DNA from: Bradyrhizobium sp. CCBAU 53338
GTDB taxonomy: Bacteria > Pseudomonadota > Alphaproteobacteria > Rhizobiales > Xanthobacteraceae
DNA length: 64,000 nucleotides
Direction: 5' to 3'
Assembly (NCBI RefSeq): GCF_015291665.1
Contig: NZ_CP030048.1
Span: 6,979,501 to 7,043,500, forward strand
Shown one piece after another: positions 36,059-44,941 of the stretch. The number at the start of each line of letters is the position of its first letter. Position 1 is the first letter of the stretch. Both the position numbers and the translations under genes were made by a program. The notes below the pieces were generated by a model. It was not told the DNA's origin, did no database searches, and saw nothing but the letters and a program-made list of their open reading frames with translations.

Positions 36059-37060
36059 TCACATCGGCCGGTACGTCCGCACGTCGGCCGGCACGTTCAC
36101 GCCGAGCTTGATCTGGCCGACCGAGCGAATGATGTCGTCGCCGAGCAGTTGGGCGAAGCAGGCGTAACCCCAATCGTTCATGTGGAGGCCGTCGGCGATG
36201 ACGAAGCTCTCGACCGGAAGCGCCTGCTTCTCGTGCCAGTCGCGCATCACCTCGAAACGCGGGAAGATGCCGACGTGACGGAGCTCGGCGACCTTGCCGA
36301 GCAGCCTCACCATCCGGCTTGCGCTTTCAGGGCGCTCGGTGACGCGCGGTGAATATTGCGGGTCGACCAGCACGATGTCGGCATCGCCGGCGGCCTGGAT
36401 GCGGGTGACGCCGTCCTCGACCATTCTGGCGGTATCGCCCGGATCGAGATTGCGCAGCACGGCATTGGTGCCGACCTGCCAGATCACGAGATCCGGATTC
36501 ACGTCGATCACCTCCTTCTGGAGGCGCTTCATCATCTCGGGCGCATCTTCGCCGCCGACGCCGGCATTGATGACGCTGATGTCGGCGGTCGGATACTGCC
36601 GGCGCAGCTGCGCGGCGAGACGGTTCGGATAGTTGAAGTCGGGCGAGCTCGCACCATAGCCCGCGGTCGACGACGAACCGAACGCGACGATGACGACGGG
36701 CTTGCCGGCGATGAGCTTGCTCGCGACATGCGGCAGCGAGCCCGTCGTCTTCGAACTGCCCTTCGGCGACAGACACGGCACACGGCTGAAAATGTCGCCG
36801 GCCGATTTCGCGACCTGCTTGACCTTGTCGATGGCGCGCGAGGTGAGACCGCGCTGCTCGGCGGGCGGCTGGCTGGTCGCAGCGACCGTGGTCTGGGAGG
36901 GCGATGCGGGTGCTGGATCAGCGGCCTGCTGCGGAGCGGGTGTCGCCTGCGCTGCTTGCGCGAGGGCGGGTGCCCGCAGCACAGGCGTCAGCATCAGCAG
37001 CGCCGCCGCGGCGGGCGCGACCAGCCATGTCGACAGGCCAAAAGGGCGGAGAGAACTCAT
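36059..37060 (-). CDS. SGNH/GDSL hydrolase with intact catalytic set, secreted
   Basis: 333 residues with an N-terminal signal or anchor (10-35) and a Pro/Ala/Gln-rich linker to about residue 70. All SGNH blocks are present: block I VAFGSSSTAGYG with Ser130, block II VINAGVGG, block III WQVGTNAV with Asn199, and block V IADGLHMNDWG with Asp290 and His293. It should hydrolyse or transfer an ester in the periplasm. It is the third gene of an opgC operon. Confidence 0.88.
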   Translation of the reverse strand: MSSLRPFGLSTWLVAPAAAALLMLTPVLRAPALAQAAQATPAPQQAADPAPASPSQTTVAATSQPPAEQRGLTSRAIDKVKQVAKSAGDIFSRVPCLSPKGSSKTTGSLPHVASKLIAGKPVVIVAFGSSSTAGYGASSPDFNYPNRLAAQLRRQYPTADISVINAGVGGEDAPEMMKRLQKEVIDVNPDLVIWQVGTNAVLRNLDPGDTARMVEDGVTRIQAAGDADIVLVDPQYSPRVTERPESASRMVRLLGKVAELRHVGIFPRFEVMRDWHEKQALPVESFVIADGLHMNDWGYACFAQLLGDDIIRSVGQIKLGVNVPADVRTYRPM

Positions 37061-37072
37061 TAACGCTAGACC

Positions 37073-37843
37073 TCAATTCTGCTGCTCGGCCGGCCCCAGA
37101 TGGGCAGCGTCGATCACAAACTGTGCCAACGCCCGGCCAATGCAATCATGGACCTGCTTCGCCAGCTCAGGGCCGCGAGAGGGACTGAACAGGTCGAACT
37201 GACCCTGATCATTCCACTGCCGCATGATCGCGAAACGGTCGAACAGCGGGATATCATGCTCCTGCGCCACCACCCGCATGTTGTCGAGATAGGGCGGCGC
37301 CGAAATCATGGTTTCGGTACGCGGGCTGTACTGCAAGTTCATCAAGACGACGTCAGCCCCCGCATTTTGCAACGCAGCGACCCCATCGGTCACCGCGCCG
37401 CGAAAATCGTCGGGATCGATGGAGCGGATAGCATCCACGGTCCCGGTCTGCCAGATGACCAAAGTAGGCGTTTTTGCTTCCATGAGCTTAACGAAGGTAC
37501 CCGCGGCTTCCTCCGCGGTCTTCTTGCTCTGTATTTCTACGGATACGTGCACGGTCTCCGCAGGCGGCAGCTTGTCCTTCAAATTGGCCAGCATGCGCGC
37601 CGGGTATGAGCTGTCCTCCTGGGCCGGAATGGTCGTGGAGCGACTGCCGATCACCAGGATCTCGAGCGGCTTGCCTGCTTTGACGGTGTCGGCAACCTTG
37701 TGGAGCTGGCTGTCGGTGGCGAGCAGATAGGGCGGCAATTCGCAGGCTGCGGGCGCGGCAGGCACGGTATCGCCCGCACGCGCCGAAGGCGCGGCGAGGT
37801 CACCGCATAGCAGGATCAGGCTCAGGAGAACCTTCGCCTTCAT
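37073..37843 (-). CDS. Degenerate SGNH paralogue, probably catalytically inactive
   Basis: 256 residues with a signal peptide (about 1-23). It aligns with the SGNH protein encoded next to it (LVIWQTGTVDAIRSIDPDD vs LVIWQVGTNAVLRNLDPGD; later NLQYSPRTET vs DPQYSPRVTE). The catalytic residues are gone: block I reads GSRST with Arg68 in place of Ser, block III reads GTV with Val136 in place of Asn, block II Gly is lost, and no D-x-x-H is left at the C-terminus. It likely binds rather than hydrolyses. Its start overlaps the opgC stop by 1 nt. Confidence 0.8.
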   Translation of the reverse strand: MKAKVLLSLILLCGDLAAPSARAGDTVPAAPAACELPPYLLATDSQLHKVADTVKAGKPLEILVIGSRSTTIPAQEDSSYPARMLANLKDKLPPAETVHVSVEIQSKKTAEEAAGTFVKLMEAKTPTLVIWQTGTVDAIRSIDPDDFRGAVTDGVAALQNAGADVVLMNLQYSPRTETMISAPPYLDNMRVVAQEHDIPLFDRFAIMRQWNDQGQFDLFSPSRGPELAKQVHDCIGRALAQFVIDAAHLGPAEQQN

Positions 37844-39099
37844 CAGCCCCCTCCCGCCAGATCGGCGTTGCCGACGGCGTTTTTGGTTTTCGCACCGCCC
37901 TTGTCAGCCACGCGCTTGTACCACGAAATCACCCAAGCAACGCCCCACATGATCAGGATCCCGGAGAGACTAATCAGCGCATGCATGGCCGGTCCACCAG
38001 AGACCTCGGCCAGGATGAAATGGCCGGCGAAGGCCAGGAAGACGCCGAGGCAGAAGATCTCGAGGGAATGCTGACCGCACAGGATCAGAGGCCGCAGCCA
38101 GGGTGATTTCAGACCTGGCCACTCCCGCGGCAGGAAGCGCACGGTGAGTGCGGACAGCGCCAGGAAATGCGTGAAGCGCAGGACGTCGAGATCGGTCTTG
38201 TCGATCGGATACATCCACTGCTCGAGCCACTTCGGCATGAGATGGCCGAGTTGCGGCACGTACCAGGTCAACGTCACGTAGAACGCCGCGACGATGTAGG
38301 CGATCGAGATCCATATAGTCACGGGTGATGCCAGAATGCGCGACATGCGTCGCGCACCTCCGAGCGCGCACCATGCCCCGAACACGAACAGCAATTGCCA
38401 GGCCAGTGGATTGAACGCCCAGAAGCCGTTCGGATAGGCGGAGAAATAGAGGTCGAATTCCCAGGTCGCCGCATAGAGCAGCGCCGAGAGCGCGAGCGTG
38501 ACGTCGGGCTTCCACTTCATCGACCACAGGATCAGCGGCAGCGCCAGCATGAGCACGATGTAGAGCGGCAGCACGTCCATGTTGACGGGACGGAACCGCA
38601 ACAGCAGCGCCTGCACGATGGTGACGTCGGGCTGCTTGAGGAAATCCATGATGCCCATCTCTTCAGTGTAGAGCGGGTTCTCGAAGCTGGTCGCGACGTA
38701 GGAGATCTCGGCGAGGAAGATCGTGAACAGGAAGACGTGAGCGACATAGATCTGCCAGACCCGGCGCAGGATGCGCGCGGTGGCGATGACAAAACCGCTC
38801 TCCAGCATGGCGCGGCCGTAGACGAAGGCGGCGGTGTAGCCGGAGATGAAGATGAAGATCTCGGTGGCGTCACTGAAGCCGTAATTACGGATCGTGAACC
38901 AGGTCAGCAAATTCGGCGGCAGATGGTCGATGAAGATCAGCCACAGCGCGAGGCCCCGGAACAGATCGAGCCTGAGCTCGCGCTCGCCGATGGCCGGCAG
39001 CGTGATGGCCGGCGCAGCAATGCGCGGCTTGGCCTCCGCGGGCTTGGCGCCTGTCGTTCCCGCGATCGTCGATCCCGTCACTTGATCGGCAATGGTCAT
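37843..39099 (-). CDS. opgC: OpgC-type membrane acyltransferase (succinylation of periplasmic glucans)
   Basis: 418 residues with about ten membrane segments. It has the family opening RELRLDLFRGLALWLIFIDHLP, with the conserved Arg and His, then SDATEIFIFISGYTAAFVYG. OpgC relatives transfer succinyl groups to osmoregulated periplasmic glucans. ATG 39099 is the first Met before a short cytoplasmic tail. It overlaps the next gene by 1 nt. The two SGNH proteins downstream are unusual partners. Confidence 0.92.
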   Translation of the reverse strand: MTIADQVTGSTIAGTTGAKPAEAKPRIAAPAITLPAIGERELRLDLFRGLALWLIFIDHLPPNLLTWFTIRNYGFSDATEIFIFISGYTAAFVYGRAMLESGFVIATARILRRVWQIYVAHVFLFTIFLAEISYVATSFENPLYTEEMGIMDFLKQPDVTIVQALLLRFRPVNMDVLPLYIVLMLALPLILWSMKWKPDVTLALSALLYAATWEFDLYFSAYPNGFWAFNPLAWQLLFVFGAWCALGGARRMSRILASPVTIWISIAYIVAAFYVTLTWYVPQLGHLMPKWLEQWMYPIDKTDLDVLRFTHFLALSALTVRFLPREWPGLKSPWLRPLILCGQHSLEIFCLGVFLAFAGHFILAEVSGGPAMHALISLSGILIMWGVAWVISWYKRVADKGGAKTKNAVGNADLAGGG

Positions 39100-39280
39100 C
39101 GGGGCCCAAAAACCCTTCCGCAAAATCGCAACGTTGAAAGTTGAAAGGAGTGTACCGGTCCAGTCGCCGCCTCGCAAAGCGGCTGGACCAAATTTGGGGT
39201 CTACTTCCTCGTGAATTCTGGCGGGACGATGTCGCCCCGGCCGCCTGCGGCGTTTGGTTCCCGGCGGGGTTTTCGTTATG

Positions 39281-39682
39281 ATGGCAGCCATGTACCGCGC
39301 CGTGACCCGCCAGATCGAAGTGACCGTCGAGCCGAACTTTGTTCCGGAGCAGTCGTCGGCCGACCGCTCGCGCTATTTCTGGTCCTACACCATCGTCATC
39401 ACCAATTCGGGTGACGAGACCGTGCAGCTCAAGACGCGGCACTGGATCATCACCGACGCCTCCGGCCGCCAGCAGGAGGTCAAGGGCGAAGGCGTCGTCG
39501 GCGAGCAGCCGACCCTCGCCCCCGGCGAGCGGTTCGAATACACCTCCGGCGTGCCGCTCTCGACCGCCTCCGGCTTCATGACCGGCCGCTACCAGATGGT
39601 CAGCGAAACCGGCGAACGTTTCGAGATCGACGTGCCGACATTTTCGCTCGACAGCCCGGACAACAAGCGGGTGTTGAATTAG
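39281..39682 (+). CDS. apaG: ApaG family protein
   Basis: 133 residues with an ApaG domain (immunoglobulin-like fold): the start AVTRQIEVTVEPNFVPEQ, the phosphate-like motif EGVVGEQPTLAPGERFEYTS and GVPLSTASGFMTGRYQMV. The molecular role is not settled; links to magnesium and cobalt resistance and to nucleotide binding have been reported. Three in-frame ATGs (39278, 39281, 39290) are near the GCGGGG site; 39281 has good spacing, 39290 gives the conserved MYRAVTRQ. Confidence 0.93.
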   Translation: MAAMYRAVTRQIEVTVEPNFVPEQSSADRSRYFWSYTIVITNSGDETVQLKTRHWIITDASGRQQEVKGEGVVGEQPTLAPGERFEYTSGVPLSTASGFMTGRYQMVSETGERFEIDVPTFSLDSPDNKRVLN

Positions 39683-39695
39683 AGGCGACACACAC

Positions 39696-39714
39696 CGCCC
39701 GATCAAGTCGGGCG
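39696..39714. repeat. Hairpin CGCCCGA/TCGGGCG after apaG
   Basis: Seven-base arms (39696-39702, 39708-39714) with a TCAAG loop, followed by ATGACA, the right-end signature of repeat family 2. It lies between the convergent apaG and hslO genes and can act as a terminator. Confidence 0.55.
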
Positions 39715-39760
39715 ATGACACCGGGCGTGGGGCTCGGAATGAACGAGGATGGAGCGCGCC

Positions 39761-40768
39761 TTACGCGTCCTCGACGCCGGCCTCTTCGGGCGTGAACTCG
39801 TACACCGATGAGCAGAACTCGCAGGTCACGACGACCTTGTCGTCCTTGACCATCGCGCTGCGATCGTCAGGCGAAAAGCTCTTCAGCATGGACGCGACCG
39901 CATCGCGCGAGCATGAGCATTGCGCTTTCAGGACGAGCGGCTTGAACACGCGCACGCCGCGTTCGTGGAACAGACGATAGAGCAGCCGCTCGCCGGAGAG
40001 ATCGGGATCGATCAGTTCGACGTCCTCGACGGTCTCGATCAGCGAGCGCGCTTCGACCCAGGCATCGTCTTCAGCGACGCTGTGAGCCTCGAGGCCCTCA
40101 GGCGCATCGCCGGGATGCAGGTCAGCCTGCCGCGCGCGCTCCGGCGCCTTCGGCAGGAATTGCATCAGCATGCCGCCGGCGCGCCAGCGGTGCTTGCCGC
40201 CGTCGCTCGAGCGCCACTCCTCGCCGACCGCAAGGCGCACACGCGTCGGGATCTGCTCGGAGCGCAGGAAATATTCGTGGGCGGCCTCTTCCAGGCTGCC
40301 GCCGTCCAGCGCGACCAGGCCCTGGTAGCGGCTCATGTCGGGCCCCTGATCGATGGTCATGGCGAGATGACCGCGGCCGAGCAGCGTGCCGGAGTCCCTG
40401 GCATCGCCAAGCCGCTCGGCGTCGAAGCGCGCATAGGCGCGCAGGCGATCCGGCGCCTGATAGTCAACCACCAGGAACGACACCGGCCCGTCGGTCTGGG
40501 CCTGGAGGATGAAGCGGCCTTCGAATTTCAGCGCCGAGCCGAGCAGCGTCGTCAGCACGATGGCCTCGCCGAGCAGCTTGCCGACCGGGGCCGGGTAATC
40601 GTGCTTGGTCAGGATCTCGTCGAGCGCAGGGCCAAGCCGCACCAGGCGACCGCGCACATCGAGCGCGTCGACCTCGTAGGGCAGCACGGCATCGTCGATC
40701 GGAACCGCTGAAGGCGCGCGAACCGGGCCTTCAGGCCCGGTTTTCATGTCAGGGGATTGGGAAACCAT
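39761..40768 (-). CDS. hslO: Redox-regulated molecular chaperone Hsp33
   Basis: 335 residues. The zinc-binding redox switch is complete at the C-terminus: CSCS in LKAQCSCSRDAV and CEFC in VTCEFCSSVYEF. Oxidation forms disulfides and releases zinc, which activates the chaperone. The body is standard Hsp33 (DEILTKHDYPAPVGKLLGEA). It is the last gene in line after argD-argF but separated by a 239-bp gap with a repeat, so it may have its own promoter. Confidence 0.95.
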   Translation of the reverse strand: MVSQSPDMKTGPEGPVRAPSAVPIDDAVLPYEVDALDVRGRLVRLGPALDEILTKHDYPAPVGKLLGEAIVLTTLLGSALKFEGRFILQAQTDGPVSFLVVDYQAPDRLRAYARFDAERLGDARDSGTLLGRGHLAMTIDQGPDMSRYQGLVALDGGSLEEAAHEYFLRSEQIPTRVRLAVGEEWRSSDGGKHRWRAGGMLMQFLPKAPERARQADLHPGDAPEGLEAHSVAEDDAWVEARSLIETVEDVELIDPDLSGERLLYRLFHERGVRVFKPLVLKAQCSCSRDAVASMLKSFSPDDRSAMVKDDKVVVTCEFCSSVYEFTPEEAGVEDA

Positions 40769-40865
40769 GGCGCTTTATCTGGGGTCGGAGGGCGGAAAAT
40801 GGAAGGGGGCGCAGATCAACGCGCCCGAACGCTGCTTTGATCGCATACGATACCGCAAACTCGGT

Positions 40866-40987
40866 GTCGTCCTGGCGCAGGCCAGGACCCATAACCCGAG
40901 GGAGGAGTCGTGGCGCACGCCGGCAATCGCCAATCTTCGCCAAACAGAGCCCGGTGGTATTGGGTCGTGGCTTTCGCCAGCACGACG
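40866..40987. repeat. Dispersed intergenic repeat, family 4 (GTCGTCCTGGC type)
   Basis: The left end GTCGTCCTGGCGCAGGCCAG is a hairpin and the right end GGTCGTGGCTTTCGCCAGCA followed by CGACG is an imperfect inverted copy of it. The element spans about 120 bp and fills most of the gap between argF and hslO. Confidence 0.55.
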
Positions 40988-41007
40988 ATCGTTACCGCGC
41001 GCCCAGG

Positions 41008-41931
41008 CTACTTCACCGCGTCGAAGCACCAGGCCAAGATGCCCTTCTGCGCGTGCAGGCGGTTTTCGGCCTCGTCGAACACGACCGATTGCGGCCCGTC
41101 GATCACTTCATCAGTGACCTCCTCGCCGCGATGGGCGGGCAGGCAGTGCATGAACAGCGCATCTGGCTTGGCGAGCGACATCAGCTTGGAATTGACCTGG
41201 TAAGGCTTGAGCACGTTGTGGCGATGCTCACCTTCCTTGTCGCCCATCGACACCCAGGTGTCGGTGACGACGCAATCGGCGCCCTTCACGGCAGCCTCGG
41301 GATCGGTGCCGAGCACGATCGATGCGTTGGTCGCCTTGATGAAGTCGCGCATCACCTTCTTCGGAGCGAGTTCCGGCGGCGTTGCCACGTTGAGGTTGAA
41401 CTTGAAGCGTTCGGCGGCATGGGCCCAGGACGCCAACACGTTGTTGTCGTCGCCGGTCCAGGCCACGGTCCGGCCTTCGATCGGACCGCGATGTTCCTCG
41501 TAGGTCATGAGGTCGGCCATCACCTGGCAGGGATGCGAGCGCCGCGTCAGGCCGTTGATGACGGGCACGGTCGCATTCGCCGCAAGCTCCAGCAGCGCCT
41601 CGTGGTTGAGGATGCGGATCATGATGGCATCGACATAGCGCGACAGCACGCGCGCGGTATCGGCGATGGTCTCGCCGCGGCCGAGCTGCATCTCGGCACC
41701 GGTGAGCATGATGGGCTCGCCACCGAGCTGGCGCATTGCGACGTCGAACGAAACGCGGGTGCGGGTCGACGGTCGCTCGAAGATCATCGCCAGCGTCTTG
41801 CCTTCGAGCGGCCTGACCGGCTGATGCGCCTTCTGCTTCGCCTTCATGGCGGAGGAGGCCGCGAGCATGCTCTTGAGCTCCGACAGCGGCAGCTCGTTGA
41901 TGTCCAGGAAGTGCTTGGGACCCTTGCTCAT
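41008..41931 (-). CDS. argF: Ornithine carbamoyltransferase
   Basis: 307 residues. The carbamoyl phosphate loop [12 protein letters not shown], the KAKQKAHQP region, and the ornithine-binding [15 protein letters not shown] with catalytic Cys are all present. It makes citrulline in arginine synthesis. Its ATG overlaps the argD stop (ATGA), so argD and argF are coupled. Confidence 0.97.
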   Translation of the reverse strand: MSKGPKHFLDINELPLSELKSMLAASSAMKAKQKAHQPVRPLEGKTLAMIFERPSTRTRVSFDVAMRQLGGEPIMLTGAEMQLGRGETIADTARVLSRYVDAIMIRILNHEALLELAANATVPVINGLTRRSHPCQVMADLMTYEEHRGPIEGRTVAWTGDDNNVLASWAHAAERFKFNLNVATPPELAPKKVMRDFIKATNASIVLGTDPEAAVKGADCVVTDTWVSMGDKEGEHRHNVLKPYQVNSKLMSLAKPDALFMHCLPAHRGEEVTDEVIDGPQSVVFDEAENRLHAQKGILAWCFDAVK

Positions 41932-43133
41932 CAGCTTGCCGCCCGCTTGTTGCCTGACAGCGCCGTGCAGGCGCGTTCGAGCCGGCCGACACTGTCCTCG
42001 ATCTCGGCCTCGGTGACGATCAAGGGCGGCAGGAAACGCACGACATTGTCGCCGGCGCCGACGGTGAGCAGCTTTTCGTTGCGGAGCGCGGCGACCAGAT
42101 CGCCGGAGGGAACTACGGCCTTGATGCCGATCAGGAGGCCCTCGCCACGGACTTCGCTGACGACGTCAGGGTGACGGTCGATCACGGAAGCGAGCTTCTG
42201 CTTGAGCAGCAGCGACATCTTCTGCACGTGATCGAAGAAGCCGGGCTTGAGCATGACGTCGAGCACGGCATTCGCAGCCGCGATCGCCAGCGGGTTGCCG
42301 CCGAAGGTCGAGCCGTGCGAGCCGGGGCCCATGCCGGAGGCCGCATCCGCGGTCGCCAGGATAGCACCGATTGGAAAACCGCCGCCGAGCGCTTTCGCAA
42401 GCGACATCACGTCGGGTGTGACGCCGGTGCGGCGATGAGCGAACAGATCGCCGGTCCGGCCCATGCCGGTCTGCACCTCGTCGAATGCGAGCAGCAAGCC
42501 CTTCTCGTCGCAGAGCTGGCGCAGCGCCTTGAGGAAGCCGGGAGGCGCCGAACGCACGCCGCCCTCGCCCTGGATCGGCTCGATCAGGATGCCGGCGGTG
42601 TGCGGACCGATCGCCTTCTTCACGGCCTCAATGTCGCCATGCGGGATCTGGTCGAAACCGTCCATCGGCGGACCAAACCCTTCGAGATATTTTGCCGATC
42701 CCGTTGCGGCCAGCGTCGCCAGCGTGCGGCCGTGGAAGGCGCCCTCGAAGGTGACGATGCGGTAGCGCTCCGGATGGCCCTTGGAGAAATGATGATGGCG
42801 AACCAGCTTGATCACGCCCTCCAGCGCCTCGGCGCCGGAATTGCAGAAGAAGACGAAGTCCGCAAAGCTCTCGTTGCACAGGCGCGCGGCGAGCTTCTCG
42901 CCATCCGGGCTCTGGAACAGATTGGACATGTGCCAGAGCTTGGTCGCCTGCTCCTGCAACGCCTTGACGAGCGCAGGATGGGCATGGCCGAGCGCGTTCA
43001 CGGCGACGCCCGAGGTGAAATCGAGATAGCGATCGCCATTGGTTGCGATCAACCAGACGCCTTCACCGCGCTCAAAACCGATGTCGGCCCTGGCAAAAAC
43101 GGGGAGCAAATGCGGCGCTGCGCTGTTGGTCAT
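41931..43133 (-). CDS. argD: Acetylornithine/succinyldiaminopimelate aminotransferase
   Basis: 400 residues, class III aminotransferase. The PLP pocket motifs are [27 protein letters not shown] and [15 protein letters not shown] with the conserved Asp. The PLP lysine is in [13 protein letters not shown]. It transaminates acetylornithine in arginine synthesis. ATG 43133 matches the family N-terminus. The upstream frame extension is not real. Its promoter region is at 43209-43268. Confidence 0.95.
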   Translation of the reverse strand: MTNSAAPHLLPVFARADIGFERGEGVWLIATNGDRYLDFTSGVAVNALGHAHPALVKALQEQATKLWHMSNLFQSPDGEKLAARLCNESFADFVFFCNSGAEALEGVIKLVRHHHFSKGHPERYRIVTFEGAFHGRTLATLAATGSAKYLEGFGPPMDGFDQIPHGDIEAVKKAIGPHTAGILIEPIQGEGGVRSAPPGFLKALRQLCDEKGLLLAFDEVQTGMGRTGDLFAHRRTGVTPDVMSLAKALGGGFPIGAILATADAASGMGPGSHGSTFGGNPLAIAAANAVLDVMLKPGFFDHVQKMSLLLKQKLASVIDRHPDVVSEVRGEGLLIGIKAVVPSGDLVAALRNEKLLTVGAGDNVVRFLPPLIVTEAEIEDSVGRLERACTALSGNKRAAS

Positions 43134-43208
43134 GACGATCACTTGATTGTTGCGGACGGCCGACGCGTGCATTGCGCAACGCACCATTGACCGGCCCGGA
43201 AAACGAAA

Positions 43209-43268
43209 CGTGCCGCCTTTTAAGGGCGGCACGCACGGCCATTTTAGGCCTGGTGATCCGGGTGTCAA
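43209..43268 (-). promoter_or_regulatory. Promoter and 5' stem-loop of the argD-argF transcript
   Basis: On the minus strand, TTGACA (43268-43263) and TAAAAT (43246-43241) are 16 bp apart, a good -35/-10 pair. Directly after it is a perfect 9-bp stem-loop CGTGCCGCC/GGCGGCACG (43233-43225 and 43217-43209) followed by TTTCGTTTT. The hairpin would lie at the very start of the mRNA, about 75 bases ahead of the argD ATG. Confidence 0.6.
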
Positions 43269-43296
43269 TGCCGCCCGGAAAGCCTCGCGAAACGCC

Positions 43297-43510
43297 GAAT
43301 CCGTAGTCTTGCGGTGACGATTTTGCAGGATTTTCGCCACGGAACATGTGGAAGCGAGTCGGCGGACTCTTGCGCGCGAGTCACGCCATATTGTAGCGTT
43401 TGGCTTGTCAGATACGACATCTCGTGCAGCGGTTCTGATCCCAAGAGTCCTCATGTACCGGCGTAAACGTTCGGGCGCACTTCGCGCGCCCGGCGAGCCT
43501 TAAGGGATTC
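43297..43510. promoter_or_regulatory. Cluster of six GANTC (CcrM) sites upstream of gcrA
   Basis: GANTC sites at 43297, 43356, 43365, 43378, 43445 and 43506 lie in 214 bp, against about one expected by chance. They sit in the divergent argD/gcrA region. In Caulobacter, GcrA works at GANTC-methylated promoters and gcrA itself is cell-cycle regulated, so these are likely functional. Confidence 0.6.
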
Positions 43511-43590
43511 CGGCGGCACGGGTTTTTCGAGGCTTAGGCATTCGTTGTGCGGCCCCAGGATGGCGGGCGCGCGGCGAAGGAAAGGGTGCA

Positions 43591-44103
43591 ATGACGGTTT
43601 TGACCTGGTCCGACGATCGCGTCGAGCAGCTGAAAAAGCTCTGGGAGGCCGGACTTTCGGCCAGCCAGATCGCCGCCGAGCTTGGGAATGTCACCCGTAA
43701 CGCCGTGATCGGAAAGGTGCACAGGCTCGGCCTGTCCGGCCGCGCCAAGAGCCCCTCGTCAGCGGCTCCGCGGCCACGCAAGGCACGTCCTGCGCAGCAC
43801 ATGATGCGGGTGAGCAGGCCGATCGCGCGCGGCAACACCGCACTGGCGCAGGCCTTCGAGGTCGAGGTCGAGGCCGAACCCGTTACCTACGACAACGTGG
43901 TGCCGATGAGCCAGCGGCTCTCGTTGCTCGAGCTGAACGAAGCCACCTGCCACTGGCCGGTGGGCGATCCCTCGAGCCCGGATTTCTTCTTCTGCGGCGG
44001 CAAGGCCCTGTCCGGCCTGCCCTACTGCGCCCAGCACTCGCGCGTTGCGTATCAGCCGGCAGCCGATCGCCGCCGCGCACCGGCCAAGCCCGGCACGCGC
44101 TGA
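43591..44103 (+). CDS. gcrA: GcrA cell-cycle regulator
   Basis: 170 residues. The N-terminal DNA-binding part is WSDDRVEQLKKLWEAGLSAS and the next helix, NVTRNAVIGKVHRLGLSGRA. The C-terminal sigma-70-interacting domain has TCHWPVGDPSSPDFFFCGG and LPYCAQHSRVAYQ, with the Cys/His pattern. GcrA recruits RNA polymerase to methylated promoters. Start ATG 43591 follows a purine-rich GGAAAGGGTGCA. Confidence 0.97.
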   Translation: MTVLTWSDDRVEQLKKLWEAGLSASQIAAELGNVTRNAVIGKVHRLGLSGRAKSPSSAAPRPRKARPAQHMMRVSRPIARGNTALAQAFEVEVEAEPVTYDNVVPMSQRLSLLELNEATCHWPVGDPSSPDFFFCGGKALSGLPYCAQHSRVAYQPAADRRRAPAKPGTR

Positions 44104-44151
44104 GTACAGCTTGAGACCGACATCGTCCCGGCACCGGCCGGGGCGAAAAAG

Positions 44152-44184
44152 AAAAGCGCGCCACCGAGCGCGCTTTTTTTGTTT
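44152..44184. terminator. Bidirectional intrinsic terminator between gcrA and phoB
   Basis: AGCGCGC (44155-44161) and GCGCGCT (44168-44174) form a 7-bp stem. T7 follows on the plus strand, and the minus strand has a T-run (TTTTCTTTTT) after the stem, so it can end both gcrA and the phosphate operon. Confidence 0.85.
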
Positions 44185-44205
44185 TGCTTGCGGGCAGCTA
44201 GGTAG

Positions 44206-44919
44206 CTAGCCGGAGGCCTGCTCGGCCTTCGCGAAGCGATCGTCGAGCGCGTAGCCCGCGCCGCGGACGGTGCGGATCGGGTCCTGCTCGCGGCCGAGAT
44301 TGAGCAGCTTGCGCAGGCGGCCGATATGCACGTCGACGGTGCGCTCGTCGATATAGATGTCGCGGCCCCAGACGCTGTCGAGCAGCTGCTCGCGCGAGAA
44401 CACGCGGCCGGGATGCTCCAGGAAGAACTCGAGCAGACGGTATTCGGTCGGGCCGAGATCGATCGGCCGGCCCGAGCGCGCCACGCGGCGCTTTTCGCGG
44501 TCGAGCTCGATGTCGCCGAAAGCAAGCACGGTCGCGAGCCGCTCCGGGCTGGCGCGCCGCAGCAGCCCCTTCACGCGCGCCAGCAGCTCGGGCACCGAGA
44601 ACGGCTTGACGATGTAATCGTCGGCGCCGGTCGCAAGGCCCCGCACCCGTTCGCTCTCCTCGCCGCGCGCAGTGAGCATGATGATCGGCAGCTGCTTGGT
44701 GTCGGACCGCGTCCGCAAGCGGCGGCACAGCTCGATGCCCGACAGCCCCGGCAGCATCCAGTCGAGCACAATCAAATCGGGGATATGCTCCTTGAGGCGG
44801 GTGTCGGCGTCGTCGCCGCGCATCACCGTCTCGACGTCATAGCCGTCGCCTTCGAGGTTGTAGCGGAGAAGCTCGGTGAGAGCTTCCTCGTCCTCGACCA
44901 CCATAATGCGTGCGCCCAT
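44206..44919 (-). CDS. phoB: Phosphate regulon response regulator PhoB
   Basis: 237 residues. The receiver domain has the acidic pair EDEEALTELL, the phospho-Asp in LIVLDWMLPGLSG and a Lys in DDYIVKPFS. The C-terminal winged helix is OmpR-like (RVFSREQLLDSVWGRD). When phosphorylated by PhoR it binds Pho boxes such as that at 49644-49661. It is the last gene of the cluster. Confidence 0.97.
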   Translation of the reverse strand: MGARIMVVEDEEALTELLRYNLEGDGYDVETVMRGDDADTRLKEHIPDLIVLDWMLPGLSGIELCRRLRTRSDTKQLPIIMLTARGEESERVRGLATGADDYIVKPFSVPELLARVKGLLRRASPERLATVLAFGDIELDREKRRVARSGRPIDLGPTEYRLLEFFLEHPGRVFSREQLLDSVWGRDIYIDERTVDVHIGRLRKLLNLGREQDPIRTVRGAGYALDDRFAKAEQASG

Positions 44920-44941
44920 GGTCTGGTCGCTCCTTGCCTGA

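Noticed and set aside
41931..43454. A longer argD with about 107 additional N-terminal residues
   Set aside because: The extension covers the argD promoter and GANTC region and has no match to the family; ATG 43133 fits the conserved N-terminus.
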